The notes under the pieces are model-generated. The model saw only the letters and a program-made list of their open reading frames with translations. It had not been told where the DNA came from and searched no databases. A stretch of 64,000 nucleotides of DNA from JAAFIP01 sp963775085. GTDB taxonomy: Bacteria; Pseudomonadota; Gammaproteobacteria; Burkholderiales; Burkholderiaceae_C. The stretch lies in assembly GCA_963775085.1 (NCBI GenBank), contig CAVZHO010000009.1:62001-126000 (forward strand), written 5' to 3'. Positions 15,316 to 23,533 of the stretch are shown here, piece after piece (positions within the stretch are counted from its first letter, which is position 1; each line of letters opens with the position of its first letter). The translations under genes were made by a program, and so were the position numbers.

Positions 15316-16443
15316 ATGGCCTTTGCAAAAGAACCCCCTTACACCCACGGCAGCGCCGCAAACCTCAACTCCCGCACAGCAGTGTTGTTATGCAACCTCG
15401 GTACCCCGGATGAACCCACAGCAAGCGCGGTGCGCCGCTACCTGGCCGAGTTTTTATCTGACCATAGAGTGGTGGAGATTCCCAAACCGATTTGGTGGCT
15501 GATTTTGCACGGCATCATTCTGCGCCTGCGCCCAGCCAAATCGGCCAAGAAATACGCCAGCATCTGGCTGCCCGAGGGCTCGCCGCTCAAGGTGTGGAGC
15601 GAAAAGCAGGCCAAGCTGTTGCAGGGCTACTTGGGCGAACAGGGTCACAAGGTGCAGGTGCGCTTGGGCATGCGCTATGCCAACCCGAGCATCCACTCGC
15701 AGCTAGACGCTCTCAAGGCCGAAGGCTTTAGCCGCATCCTCATCTTGCCCATGTACCCGCAGTACAGTGGCACCACCACCGCCAGCGTGTTTGACGCGGT
15801 GTACACCTGGGCCGCCAAAGTGCGGCGCATCCCCGAACTGCGCTTTGTGAACAACTACCATGACGACGCAGGCTATGTCAACGCACTGGCCGAGCGCATT
15901 AAAGCCTACTGGCAGCAGCATGGCAAGCCCGACAAACTGGTGATGAGCTTTCACGGCGTGCCTGAGCGCACCCTTCACCTGGGTGACACCTACCACTGCG
16001 AATGCTATAAAACCGCCCGCTTGGTGGCCGAAAAGCTCGGCATCGCCCAGGCGCACCTGCAAGTCACCTTCCAGTCGCGCTTTGGCAAGGCCAAATGGCT
16101 GGAGCCCTATACCGAGCCGACGCTGATTGAGATGGCCAAAGCGGGTGTGAAACGGGTGGACGTGATCTGCCCCGGCTTTACCGTGGACTGCCTGGAAACG
16201 CTGGAAGAAATTGCCATGGAGGCCAAAGAAGCTTTTTTGCATGCAGATGCAGGCGCGCAAGCCGCCGTGGACGGGCGAGAGTTCCATTACATCCCCTGCC
16301 TGAATGACAGCGTGCCCTGGGTGCATGGCCTTGGCAAGATTGCGCTGCAGCATTTGAGCGGCTGGGACACGAGGACAGATCAGAATGTGCCCGCCCTGGA
16401 TGCCCAGCGCCAGCGCGCTCTGGCTTTGGGGGCCAAACAGTAG
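15316..16443 (+). CDS. hemH: Ferrochelatase
   Basis: A 375-residue enzyme that inserts Fe2+ into protoporphyrin IX, the last step of heme synthesis. Key segments are VLLCNLGTPDEPTASAVRRYL, LILPMYPQYSGTTTASVFDA, SFHGVPERT (catalytic His), and the Glu in the region CLETLEEIAMEAKE. The C-terminus includes PCLNDSVPW. It starts 20 bp from the divergent HAD gene and is followed after 1 bp by hslR, so the two are probably co-transcribed. Confidence 0.96.
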   Translation: MAFAKEPPYTHGSAANLNSRTAVLLCNLGTPDEPTASAVRRYLAEFLSDHRVVEIPKPIWWLILHGIILRLRPAKSAKKYASIWLPEGSPLKVWSEKQAKLLQGYLGEQGHKVQVRLGMRYANPSIHSQLDALKAEGFSRILILPMYPQYSGTTTASVFDAVYTWAAKVRRIPELRFVNNYHDDAGYVNALAERIKAYWQQHGKPDKLVMSFHGVPERTLHLGDTYHCECYKTARLVAEKLGIAQAHLQVTFQSRFGKAKWLEPYTEPTLIEMAKAGVKRVDVICPGFTVDCLETLEEIAMEAKEAFLHADAGAQAAVDGREFHYIPCLNDSVPWVHGLGKIALQHLSGWDTRTDQNVPALDAQRQRALALGAKQ

Positions 16444-16444
16444 C

Positions 16445-16882
16445 ATGGAACTCAAAATCGTCCCTGCCTGCCGGATAGACAAGTTTTTGTGGGCCACGCG
16501 CTTCTACAAAACCCGCAGCCTGGCCAGTGACGACCTAGGCAAGGGCCGCATCAAAATCAATGGCCTGGTGGTGAAAGCGTCGCGCGAGGTCCATGCAGGC
16601 GACCGCATCGACATGGTGCGGGACGGCGTGGCATGCAGCATCGACGTGCTGCAAGTGAGTGAGCAACGCGGCCCCGCCGCCCAGGCCCATACCCTGTACC
16701 GCGAAACCGAGCAAAGCATTGCCAGCCGCGAAGCCGCGCAAACCCAGCGCCGCCTGCACCCCGAGCCTGCTTTGAGTATTGAACAGGGCCGCCCCACCAA
16801 GCGCCAGCGTCGCGACCTGGACCAAGCCAAGCAGGGCAACACTGGCTGGGGAGAGCGCTGGAGCGCCAGCGTAGAGGACTAA
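16445..16882 (+). CDS. hslR: Heat shock protein 15 (HslR), S4-domain RNA-binding protein
   Basis: A 145-residue protein. The S4 domain CRIDKFLWATRFYKTRSLASD is at the N-terminus, followed by IKINGLVVKASREVHAGDRI. A basic C-terminal tail (GRPTKRQRRDLDQAK) is as in Hsp15, which binds 50S subunits carrying nascent chains released by heat stress. The ATG at 16445 directly follows the hemH stop; the frame is open upstream inside hemH but is rejected. A bidirectional terminator follows. Confidence 0.9.
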   Translation: MELKIVPACRIDKFLWATRFYKTRSLASDDLGKGRIKINGLVVKASREVHAGDRIDMVRDGVACSIDVLQVSEQRGPAAQAHTLYRETEQSIASREAAQTQRRLHPEPALSIEQGRPTKRQRRDLDQAKQGNTGWGERWSASVED

Positions 16883-16925
16883 AAGAAAATCATCCCGGAA
16901 CAGAGATGGGCAGGTACAAAGAAAA

Positions 16926-16953
16926 AAGCCTGTTGATTGCTCAACAGGCTTTT
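16926..16953. terminator. Bidirectional terminator between hslR and tRNA-Lys
   Basis: AAGCCTGTTGA-TTGC-TCAACAGGCTT with a T run on the + strand and an A run (T on the minus strand) before it. It serves hslR from the left and the tRNA-Lys transcript from the right. Confidence 0.9.
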
Positions 16954-16959
16954 GAATTT

Positions 16960-17035
16960 TGGTGGGACCTGCGGGGGTCGAACCCACGACAAACGGATTA
17001 AAAGTCCGCTGCTCTACCAGCTGAGCTAAGGTCCC
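16960..17035 (-). tRNA. tRNA-Lys (anticodon TTT)
   Basis: The minus strand begins GGGACCTTAGCTCAGCTGG, has the anticodon loop CTTTTAA, and ends with GGGTTCGACCCC, GCAGGTCCC and an encoded CCA. All four stems pair. The anticodon TTT reads AAA/AAG lysine codons. It is 76 nt long including CCA. Confidence 0.98.
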
Positions 17036-17122
17036 ACATGTGCACTTCGCTTACGCTGGAGCACAGCTTTAAATTATAGCGTGAAAAAGGCAGGGTTGTC
17101 ACTAAGGTTTAACGAACTTCAT

Positions 17123-17908
17123 CTATTTTTTGGCCAGTTCATCCAGCACCCAACCTGCTGCGCACATGCCAAAGCAGGCCGTCACGGCAACGACCGAGCC
17201 GTAGCCGTGGCAATTGAGGCTGCCGTCGCCTTCCACCGCACAGGACGGATCGGGCGGGGCGACGCTTTCGGTACTGTACACACAGGCGATGCCCATGCGC
17301 TTGTCGCGAGGCGCTGCGTGCTCGCGGCGCAGGCGGTAACGCACCTGGGCCAGCAGTGGGTCATGCGTAGTCTCGCTTAAATCAGCAATGGCCACTTTAT
17401 CGGCACGGCGCTTACCACCGGCTGCACCAACGGCGATCAGCACAGTTGATTTTTGCCCACGCGCCCACGCGGCCAACGCCACCTTGGTTTTCACCTGGTC
17501 GCAGGCATCTATCACCGCGCGAAAGCCACCCTGCTCGGCCATGGCCGGCCAATTGTCTGGCGTGGCAAATTCTTCAATGCAGGTCACATGGCAATGCGGG
17601 TTGATCTGGCTCATGCGATCACGCATGGCATCTACCTTGGCCATGCCCACGGTACGGGTCTCCGCATGGATCTGACGATTGATGTTGGACTCGGACACCT
17701 GGTCAAAGTCAATCAGGGTAATGCGCCCTACCCCGCTGCGCGCCAGCGCCTCAGCTGCCCAGGAGCCCACACCGCCGATACCCACCACGGCCACATGGGC
17801 GGTGCGGATACGCTGTGCACCCAGCACACCGTACAGGCGATCCAGGCCACCGAAGCGGCGCGCAAGATCAGCGTCCATCGACGACTGCGATGCAATAGGT
17901 TCGTTCAA
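17123..17908 (-). CDS. tcdA: tRNA threonylcarbamoyladenosine dehydratase TcdA
   Basis: A 261-residue ThiF/MoeB/E1-like protein that cyclises t6A37 to ct6A in an ATP-dependent reaction. It has VAVVGIGGVGSWAAEALARSG (nucleotide-binding loop), LIDFDQVSESNINRQIHA, VIDACDQVKTKVALAAW, and a C-terminal hydrophobic helix (VVAVTACFGMCAAGWVLDEL) typical of this branch. Full length. Its start overlaps the stop of the upstream YeeE-type transporter gene by 4 bp (ATGA), indicating coupling. The role is well supported by family pattern. Confidence 0.93.
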   Translation of the reverse strand: MNEPIASQSSMDADLARRFGGLDRLYGVLGAQRIRTAHVAVVGIGGVGSWAAEALARSGVGRITLIDFDQVSESNINRQIHAETRTVGMAKVDAMRDRMSQINPHCHVTCIEEFATPDNWPAMAEQGGFRAVIDACDQVKTKVALAAWARGQKSTVLIAVGAAGGKRRADKVAIADLSETTHDPLLAQVRYRLRREHAAPRDKRMGIACVYSTESVAPPDPSCAVEGDGSLNCHGYGSVVAVTACFGMCAAGWVLDELAKK

Positions 17909-19020
17909 ACCATCCGCTCCAGGCGCCAGATTTGATACTTAAAAGCGGCTACAGCACCCGCCAGAATGGCGGAAACAGCTATAAAACTGGTAGCGGACAG
18001 CGTAGAGATGCCTGTCAGGCCCTGTCCGATGGTGCAGCCCATGGCCGTCACACCGCCCACCCCCATCAGCACGGCGCCCATCAGATGGTTGGCCACATCT
18101 TCAACGCTGCCAAAGCCTTCCCAGCGGAAACTGCGCGAAGCCAATGCCATCACTGCTGAGCCTGCAATGACGCCAAATACCGACGCGATACCCAAGGTGA
18201 GTACCTTGCTCTTGTCGCTGAAAAACAGCAACCAGTCCAGCGTGTAAGCCACAGGGGCCACAAAACTCAGCGCCTCCGCGCGGCCTGAATTGGTGGCCAG
18301 GAAGGCCTCTTGCAAAGTGTCTGGATGCTCGGCCACATAGCCCAGCTTGCCGCTCATCCACCACATGAGGACGACAATCAAACCGAGCCCAAAACCAGCC
18401 AGTAAATTATCCAGCGTCCAGAAATCTTTGCGCAGCAGCGTCCACAGCACCAGGCCACCACCGACCACCAACGCAGTGAAGAGCTGCGCTAACCTGGGTG
18501 ACATGCCAAACAGGCTACCAGTCCACGTAGATAATGTGCCAGGCGCTACCGTAGCCAAAGCATAATTGTCCACAGTGGCGACCCGTAGGACAGCCGTTAT
18601 CCCTTTGAGCGTGGCAAAAGCGGCCACCCCCATGACGACGAACACCACCACAGATTTAAGACTCCCCCCCCCGATGCGCACCAGGGTTTTGCTGCCGCAG
18701 CCCGATGCCAGTACCATGCCAAAGCCAAACAGTGCCCCGCCCACGAGAGCCGACAGCCACATAACACGGCTGGAAGCATAGAGCGTTTTGGTGGCATCCA
18801 GCTGGCCCCACCACACCAAGAGCGCAAAGCCCAGCATGGCCACACCCACCGCCAAGGCCCATTGCCGCATGCGCGACCAGTCGCCGATATTGACCACGTC
18901 ACTGACCGCGCCCATCGTACAAAAATGCGTACGCTGCGCAATGGCACCAAATAGGAAGGACAGAAGGAAGGAGGCCCAGAGCACCTGGGTGGCTTGGGCG
19001 GTAATGTCAGAGATTTGCAT
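17905..19020 (-). CDS. YeeE/YedE family sulfur-compound transporter
   Basis: A 371-residue inner-membrane protein with about nine to ten hydrophobic segments. It has two sulphur-transport repeats with cysteine motifs, FGMVLASGCGSKTLVR and TAMGCTIGQGLTG, and HFCTMGAVSDVV at the N-terminus. YeeE (TsuA) proteins import thiosulfate through such cysteines, so a thiosulfate or related substrate is likely. It is translationally coupled to tcdA. The last 20 residues before the end (ATSFIAVSAILAGAVAAF) are encoded by a stretch that may be an old interspersed repeat. Confidence 0.9.
   Translation of the reverse strand: MQISDITAQATQVLWASFLLSFLFGAIAQRTHFCTMGAVSDVVNIGDWSRMRQWALAVGVAMLGFALLVWWGQLDATKTLYASSRVMWLSALVGGALFGFGMVLASGCGSKTLVRIGGGSLKSVVVFVVMGVAAFATLKGITAVLRVATVDNYALATVAPGTLSTWTGSLFGMSPRLAQLFTALVVGGGLVLWTLLRKDFWTLDNLLAGFGLGLIVVLMWWMSGKLGYVAEHPDTLQEAFLATNSGRAEALSFVAPVAYTLDWLLFFSDKSKVLTLGIASVFGVIAGSAVMALASRSFRWEGFGSVEDVANHLMGAVLMGVGGVTAMGCTIGQGLTGISTLSATSFIAVSAILAGAVAAFKYQIWRLERMV
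17941..17993 (-). repeat. Possible decayed two-hairpin repeat in the YeeE gene
   Basis: On the minus strand GCTACCAGTTTTATAGCTG fits the left hairpin, and GGGTGCTGTAGCCGCTTTTAAG resembles the right end. The GTCC/GGAC core is not preserved. The frame is the same as in the CbiX copy. Could be chance. Confidence 0.3.
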
Positions 19021-19078
19021 GCCCCGATTTTACCGGGCTTACGGACAAGGCAAGATGCTCAGGTATTGCCAGTTGGGT

Positions 19079-19918
19079 TTATCGCAGGCGTGACAGTCGA
19101 TCTTGCGCTGCCAAAGCGGCCTCCGTACGGGGGTAGACCGTCATCAGGTCTTGCAGGGTTTTGCGGGCCGCCACGGTGTCTTTCATCTCGATCTGGCAGT
19201 TGGCAATGGACAAAGCCGCTTCACTGGCCTTGGGGTGGTCAGGCGCAGTGGCGATCATGCCGCGAAAGTTATTGACCGCAGAGGGGTAGTCGCGCAAAGC
19301 ATACTGTGAGTTGCCCATCCAGAACAGCGCGGAAGGGTTATAGCCACTTTGCGGATAGCGGCGCAAAAATTCGCCAAAAGCACCCTGGGCAGCCACGAAA
19401 TCGGGCTTGCGAAAAAGGGCAAAAGCAGCTTCGTAGTCGCGCTTTTCGGCCGGATCGGCGGTAAATTCGCGGCCATCCACGCTGACCTTCAGGGGCTCAA
19501 AACGGCGCATGCGCTCATCTACTCCTTGCACCAGGTCTTTTTGGCGGCGCTGCATCTCGGCCACATCACGCGTCAGTTGCTCGCCTTGGCCACGCATGCT
19601 GGCCAATTCTGCACGCTGCACCTCGATCTGATTTTGCAAATCCAGCAGACTGCGGCGCAGGGTAGCGTTGCCTTCCTTGAGTTCTTTGATCTCATCCGCC
19701 TGGCGCTGGCTGTTGGCATCGGATTTCTGGATAGCGCCATCCAACCGCAACGCCGCAGCTTCACTGGCTTGTTTGTTGGCATCCACCTTCTGGCGCAGAT
19801 CAAGAATGGCTTTACGGGCCTCCTCGTCGTCAAACAGCCCTGCATAGCTTGAAAAACTGGTTAAAACAAGCGCTAGTCCCAATAGACTGGGCGTGAGTAG
19901 CTTCTTAAAAGATAGCAT
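19079..19918 (-). CDS. cpoB: Cell division coordinator CpoB (YbgF), Tol-Pal associated
   Basis: A 279-residue periplasmic protein. The signal peptide (residues 1-26, cleavage after SYA) precedes the mature start GLFDDEEARKAILDLRQ. Then comes a coiled coil (about 30-125), then TPR repeats from YEAAFALFRKPDFVAAQGAF to the C-terminus. It links septal peptidoglycan synthesis with Tol-Pal constriction. The ATG at 19918 is chosen; a TTG four codons upstream is possible. Nearly the whole signal peptide is encoded by an interspersed repeat. It lies 26 bp after pal in tolB-pal-cpoB order. Confidence 0.94.
   Translation of the reverse strand: MLSFKKLLTPSLLGLALVLTSFSSYAGLFDDEEARKAILDLRQKVDANKQASEAAALRLDGAIQKSDANSQRQADEIKELKEGNATLRRSLLDLQNQIEVQRAELASMRGQGEQLTRDVAEMQRRQKDLVQGVDERMRRFEPLKVSVDGREFTADPAEKRDYEAAFALFRKPDFVAAQGAFGEFLRRYPQSGYNPSALFWMGNSQYALRDYPSAVNNFRGMIATAPDHPKASEAALSIANCQIEMKDTVAARKTLQDLMTVYPRTEAALAAQDRLSRLR
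19861..19917 (-). repeat. Two-hairpin interspersed repeat, copy 5 (CpoB signal peptide)
   Basis: On the minus strand: GCTATCTTTTAAGAAGC, TACTCACGCCC, loop, TTGGGACTAGCGC. It encodes LSFKKLLTPSLLGLALVLTSF. The ATG of cpoB overlaps the first bases of the left arm. The pattern xLSxxKLLTxxxxGL is shared with the rluD copy, read in the same frame. It is more diverged than copies 2 to 4. Confidence 0.8.
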
Positions 19919-19944
19919 AGTGGTTTTCAAATTAATGATAATGG

Positions 19945-20607
19945 TTAACGGTAATTGATCTCGGCACGGCGGTTAAGTGCCATACTGGCTTCATCCGCAC
20001 CATTGCTCGCGGGCTTTTCTTTGCCAAAGCTCACAGCCTCTACCTGACTCTCGGTCACGCCCAACAGCGCCAAGGCACGGCGAACCGCTTCAGAGCGTTT
20101 TTGGCCCAAGGCCAGGTTGTATTCGCGGCCACCACGTTCGTCGGTATGGCCTTCAATCGCCAGTTTGCGGTCTTTGTTAACGCTCAGAAATTTGGCATGG
20201 CTATCAATCGCCGTTTGAAATTCTGGTCGGATCACGTAGCTGTCGTAATCAAAATAAATGATCTTGGCGGCATTGGCTGGCCCTGCTGCACCAGCTGCAG
20301 CACTATTCACCACTGCAGCCTGCACCGAGCGCTGGCCCAAGTCAGCGCCTGCTGCACCGCTGGTTCCCGCAGCCCCAGTAGTTCCAGCGGCGCCAGCAGC
20401 GTTGGCCGCTCCTGTAGCGCCTCCCGCAGCCTGCGCGCCCACCGCCGTACCATTGCGGTCTTCAACTGCCACTTCGTTCAATTTGATAGGCGACGAGCAT
20501 GCGGCCAATACCGATACGGTACAAGCGGCTACCAAGAACATCGTGATGCGTTGCCGTAGCCGAGCCGGTGCCAAGGATTGGTTTAAAACTAAATTCATTT
20601 GCGTCAT
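19945..20607 (-). CDS. pal: Peptidoglycan-associated lipoprotein Pal
   Basis: A 220-residue outer-membrane lipoprotein with lipobox VLAACS (Cys 37 from the 20607 ATG). A long Ala/Gly-rich linker, with repeats of GAAG and TGAAG, leads to an OmpA-like domain: IIYFDYDSYVIRPEF and AIEGHTDERGGREYNLALGQKR, which binds meso-DAP peptidoglycan. It pairs with TolB. The Ala/Gly linker is longer than in most Pal proteins. Two nearby in-frame ATGs make the exact start uncertain; an ATG at 20598 gives a shorter n-region. It lies 53 bp after tolB. Confidence 0.95.
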   Translation of the reverse strand: MTQMNLVLNQSLAPARLRQRITMFLVAACTVSVLAACSSPIKLNEVAVEDRNGTAVGAQAAGGATGAANAAGAAGTTGAAGTSGAAGADLGQRSVQAAVVNSAAAGAAGPANAAKIIYFDYDSYVIRPEFQTAIDSHAKFLSVNKDRKLAIEGHTDERGGREYNLALGQKRSEAVRRALALLGVTESQVEAVSFGKEKPASNGADEASMALNRRAEINYR

Positions 20608-20660
20608 TTGCATCTCCGATAAAATAAATATCTGCGCTGTAGCCTGAAACATCCGGCAAC

Positions 20661-21998
20661 CTATTTTTGAAACGGCCCCCACTGGGGCTCGCGAATATCA
20701 CCACTTTGCGCACCCAGCCGGGCCTTGATCCGACCGTCCAACGTAGTCGTCATCAGCGCTTCTCGCCCGCTTTGCTTGGTGGCATACATGATTAATTTGC
20801 CATTAGGCGCAAAACTGGGCCGCTCGTCGGCAGAGGTGTCAGTAAGGGGAGTGGCGCTGCCCCCCCCGAGTTCCATCACATGCAGCTTAAACGCACCATT
20901 GACACGCGAAATGTAGGCCAAGTTGCGTCCGTCAGGGCTAATGGCGGGTGATATGTTGTAACTGCCAGTGAAGCTCACCCGCTCGGCACGACCCGTTGAT
21001 TCGCCCCCTGCGGGCATACGGTAGATTTGCGGCGAGCCACCCCGGTCGCTCACAAAATAAATAAATTTGCCGTCAGATGAATACACGGGTTCGGTGTCAA
21101 TGCTGTTGGATTGGCTTAATTTTCGCGGCTCTCCCCCATTGCTGTCCATCCCATAAATTTGGGAGGCACCATCTCGGCTGAGCGTTAAGGCCAAAGTCCG
21201 GCCATCAGGCGACCAAGCTGGGGCACTGTTGGAGCCGCGAAAGTTGGCCACCAAGCGCCTGCGGCCCGTAGCCACGTCATGCACATAGACCACGGGCTTG
21301 CGAGATTCAAACGACACATAAGCCAACTGGGCCCCAGTAGGCGACCACGAGGCAGAAATAATCGGCTCCGGGCTGGCCAAGGCGTTTTGCGCGCCCTCGC
21401 CATCGGCATCAGCCACCCACAGATTAGTGCGCGTCCCGGCCTTGCTCACATAGGCAATGCGGGTAGAAAAAACGCCTTTTTCGCCCGTGAGTTTTTCATA
21501 CACAAAGTCCGCAATGCGGTGCGCGGCCAAGCGCAAGTCACCGGTGACCACCGCATAGCTTTGCGCTCCCATTTCCTGCGTGCGCACGGCATCCCAAAGG
21601 CGAAACCGCACGTCATAACGGCCATCGGCCAAGCGGCTAATGCTGCCCGCCACCAGATAGTCCGCGCCCTTTTGCCTCCAGGGACTCATCTCCGGCCTGG
21701 CCACTTCATCCAGCACCACGCCAGTCGCATCAATCTGTTTGAATTGCCCGCTACGCAGCAAATCGGCCATGACAATGGCGCCCATTTTCTGTGGCGCTGC
21801 TTCGTCGCCACGAAAAGCCACCACCGCAATGGGTAGTTGCGTCACACCAACACCAGAAATTTCGACGCGGAACTGAGCAAGTGCATTCGTCGATGCGCAA
21901 ACTAACATTGCAATTATGGATCCAGCGTACATAAGCGCCCGCCGACCTACTAGCAATTGCTTGATAACATCAACATCAAAATTTGTTGCGTTTTTCAT
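20661..21998 (-). CDS. tolB: Tol-Pal system protein TolB
   Basis: A 445-residue periplasmic protein. Signal peptide cleaved around NALAQ, N-terminal domain from FRVEISGVGVTQLPIAVVAF, then a six-bladed WD40-like propeller with repeats such as PIISASWSPTGAQLAYVS, SNSAPAWSPDGRTLALTL, DTEPVYSSDGKFIYFVSDR and NISPAISPDGRNLAYIS. Part of the Tol system that keeps the outer membrane attached during constriction. The first ATG (21998) overlaps the end of the preceding glycosyltransferase by 23 bp; an ATG at 21932 is an alternative. tolQRA are not adjacent; a glycan locus sits upstream instead. Confidence 0.95.
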   Translation of the reverse strand: MKNATNFDVDVIKQLLVGRRALMYAGSIIAMLVCASTNALAQFRVEISGVGVTQLPIAVVAFRGDEAAPQKMGAIVMADLLRSGQFKQIDATGVVLDEVARPEMSPWRQKGADYLVAGSISRLADGRYDVRFRLWDAVRTQEMGAQSYAVVTGDLRLAAHRIADFVYEKLTGEKGVFSTRIAYVSKAGTRTNLWVADADGEGAQNALASPEPIISASWSPTGAQLAYVSFESRKPVVYVHDVATGRRRLVANFRGSNSAPAWSPDGRTLALTLSRDGASQIYGMDSNGGEPRKLSQSNSIDTEPVYSSDGKFIYFVSDRGGSPQIYRMPAGGESTGRAERVSFTGSYNISPAISPDGRNLAYISRVNGAFKLHVMELGGGSATPLTDTSADERPSFAPNGKLIMYATKQSGREALMTTTLDGRIKARLGAQSGDIREPQWGPFQK

Positions 21999-22764
21999 CT
22001 TGTTGATTCAAATAATACAACTCAAAGTATTTGCCAAAAGCCGCTTGTGCCTGCATGGTACATACGGCCAACCCCATGGCGCCATCCAAAAAACCCACGC
22101 GAAAAATATAACTTCGCACAAAGGCAGTCAAGCCAGCAATGACGGCACGAAAAATGGATACTTTTCTACCCTCCTGATGCCTTTGCCTAGCCCAATCGCT
22201 ACTGTAGTGCTGCAATTTACGCCAATAATGCTCTGGACTTGGGTAACTGTAATGTAAGAGGTGAGATTTCAGTCGGATAATTTGAGTTTGAGAGTCAGTC
22301 AGTACCAGTCTTTCGTGAACCTGATCATTGGTAAACACGGCACCTGCCCGTCTGAAAAGCCGCAACACATAATCGGGGGTCCAACCACAGTGGCGTATCC
22401 AGACGCCGCAAAATTGCGTCATTCTTGGCATTTCAAATGCAACATTAATTCCATCGCGCTCAGCAATTTGAATCGCCAACAATATTTCTTCACGTAGTGC
22501 GGGGCTGACTCTTTCGTCCGCATCAATGGAAAACACCCAACTTCCAGTAGCCAACTGTAGCGCTCGATTTTTTTGGGGGCCAAAGCCAGGCCAATCACTT
22601 ACCTGTTTCCAGATAGCGCCATTTTTTTGGACTACCTCAGCGGTGCCATCCACGCTACCGGAGTCAAGTACAATGCGCTCGTTTGCAAAGTCAACGCTAG
22701 CCAAACAATCACCAATGTTTGCCACCTCGTTCTTCGTGATAATCGTCACTGAGATTGCGCTCAT
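21976..22764 (-). CDS. Family 2 glycosyltransferase, WaaE/KdtX-like
   Basis: A 262-residue GT-A protein: ISVTIITKNEVANIGDCLASVDF, ERIVLDSGSVDGTAEV, and a DxD-type WVFSIDADERVSP. Then CGWTPDYVLRLFRRAGAVFTNDQVHERLV, typical of the WaaE/lipopolysaccharide core beta-glucosyltransferase group. It probably adds a sugar to the lipopolysaccharide inner core at the inner membrane. G+C is lower than in tolB. It overlaps the tolB start and is the first gene of the surface-glycan locus on this strand. Confidence 0.9.
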   Translation of the reverse strand: MSAISVTIITKNEVANIGDCLASVDFANERIVLDSGSVDGTAEVVQKNGAIWKQVSDWPGFGPQKNRALQLATGSWVFSIDADERVSPALREEILLAIQIAERDGINVAFEMPRMTQFCGVWIRHCGWTPDYVLRLFRRAGAVFTNDQVHERLVLTDSQTQIIRLKSHLLHYSYPSPEHYWRKLQHYSSDWARQRHQEGRKVSIFRAVIAGLTAFVRSYIFRVGFLDGAMGLAVCTMQAQAAFGKYFELYYLNQQDEKRNKF

Positions 22765-22798
22765 CTAATTATTTTATGATCCGTAGTCAAGGTGAAAA

Positions 22799-23533
22799 CT
22801 ATGATTTTTCAAAAACCAGGACTGCGGAGCGTGACCACATCAAATCAGAGCCCAACAGTATTTTCGAATAGCTTAGTGTAGGAGTGAATGCTTGCGGCGC
22901 TTTCTTCATGTGCCCGAGCATTCTATGGGTAGCCAAGTACATCCAAGGCAGACAAATCAGATAGATGGGGAAATAGACAAGTCTTTTCATACGGTCACGA
23001 ATAATACTGCGCAATTTCATGCCTCTAACATGCATGGCATAGCATAAAATTTGGGGCGAGATTGGGTGGATATGTCCGCGGTCTACCATGGCTTGGGTTG
23101 CCGAGCGCATCTCGTGGGGCCAGAACTGACCAAAAGTACCCGTAAACAAAAACTTGAGTCGCGAGTAAAAGTTGCTCACGTTGGGCGTAGAGAGGATTAA
23201 GGTTCCCCCAGGTTTTGTGATCCGCGCGAGTTCTGACAACAGCATGTCCTGGTTTACCACATGTTCGATCCCCTCCAAGCAAGTGACTACATCAAAATGC
23301 TCATCTTGAAAGGGTAGCGGCTTTTCCATGTTGCAGAAAACAAAATCAGCAACTTGGCTATTTATGTCAGCACCTACTGCATCCAGACCTAGGCTACGTG
23401 AGTAGTTCACAATATGGCCATTGCCAGCAGGAATGTCCAATAGCCGCCCTTGAGGTAGCGTAGCGATATAGTCGCACACTTTACGCATATATTCCGGAAC
23501 ATTCTGAACGTGTGAAAACTCTTTTTCTATCAT
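22799..23533 (-). CDS. Class I SAM-dependent methyltransferase
   Basis: A 244-residue protein. Motif I LLDIPAGNGHIVNYSRSLG, acidic loop VGADINSQ, motif around HFDVVTCLEGIEHVVNQ, then LLSELARITKPGGTLILSTPNVSNFYSR. This resembles methyltransferases found in glycan loci (UbiE/COQ5-like fold). The C-terminus has a hydrophobic stretch (YFPIYLICLPWMYLA) suggesting membrane contact. The acceptor is unknown. Its start overlaps the start region of the divergent O-antigen ligase-like gene. Confidence 0.87.
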   Translation of the reverse strand: MIEKEFSHVQNVPEYMRKVCDYIATLPQGRLLDIPAGNGHIVNYSRSLGLDAVGADINSQVADFVFCNMEKPLPFQDEHFDVVTCLEGIEHVVNQDMLLSELARITKPGGTLILSTPNVSNFYSRLKFLFTGTFGQFWPHEMRSATQAMVDRGHIHPISPQILCYAMHVRGMKLRSIIRDRMKRLVYFPIYLICLPWMYLATHRMLGHMKKAPQAFTPTLSYSKILLGSDLMWSRSAVLVFEKS

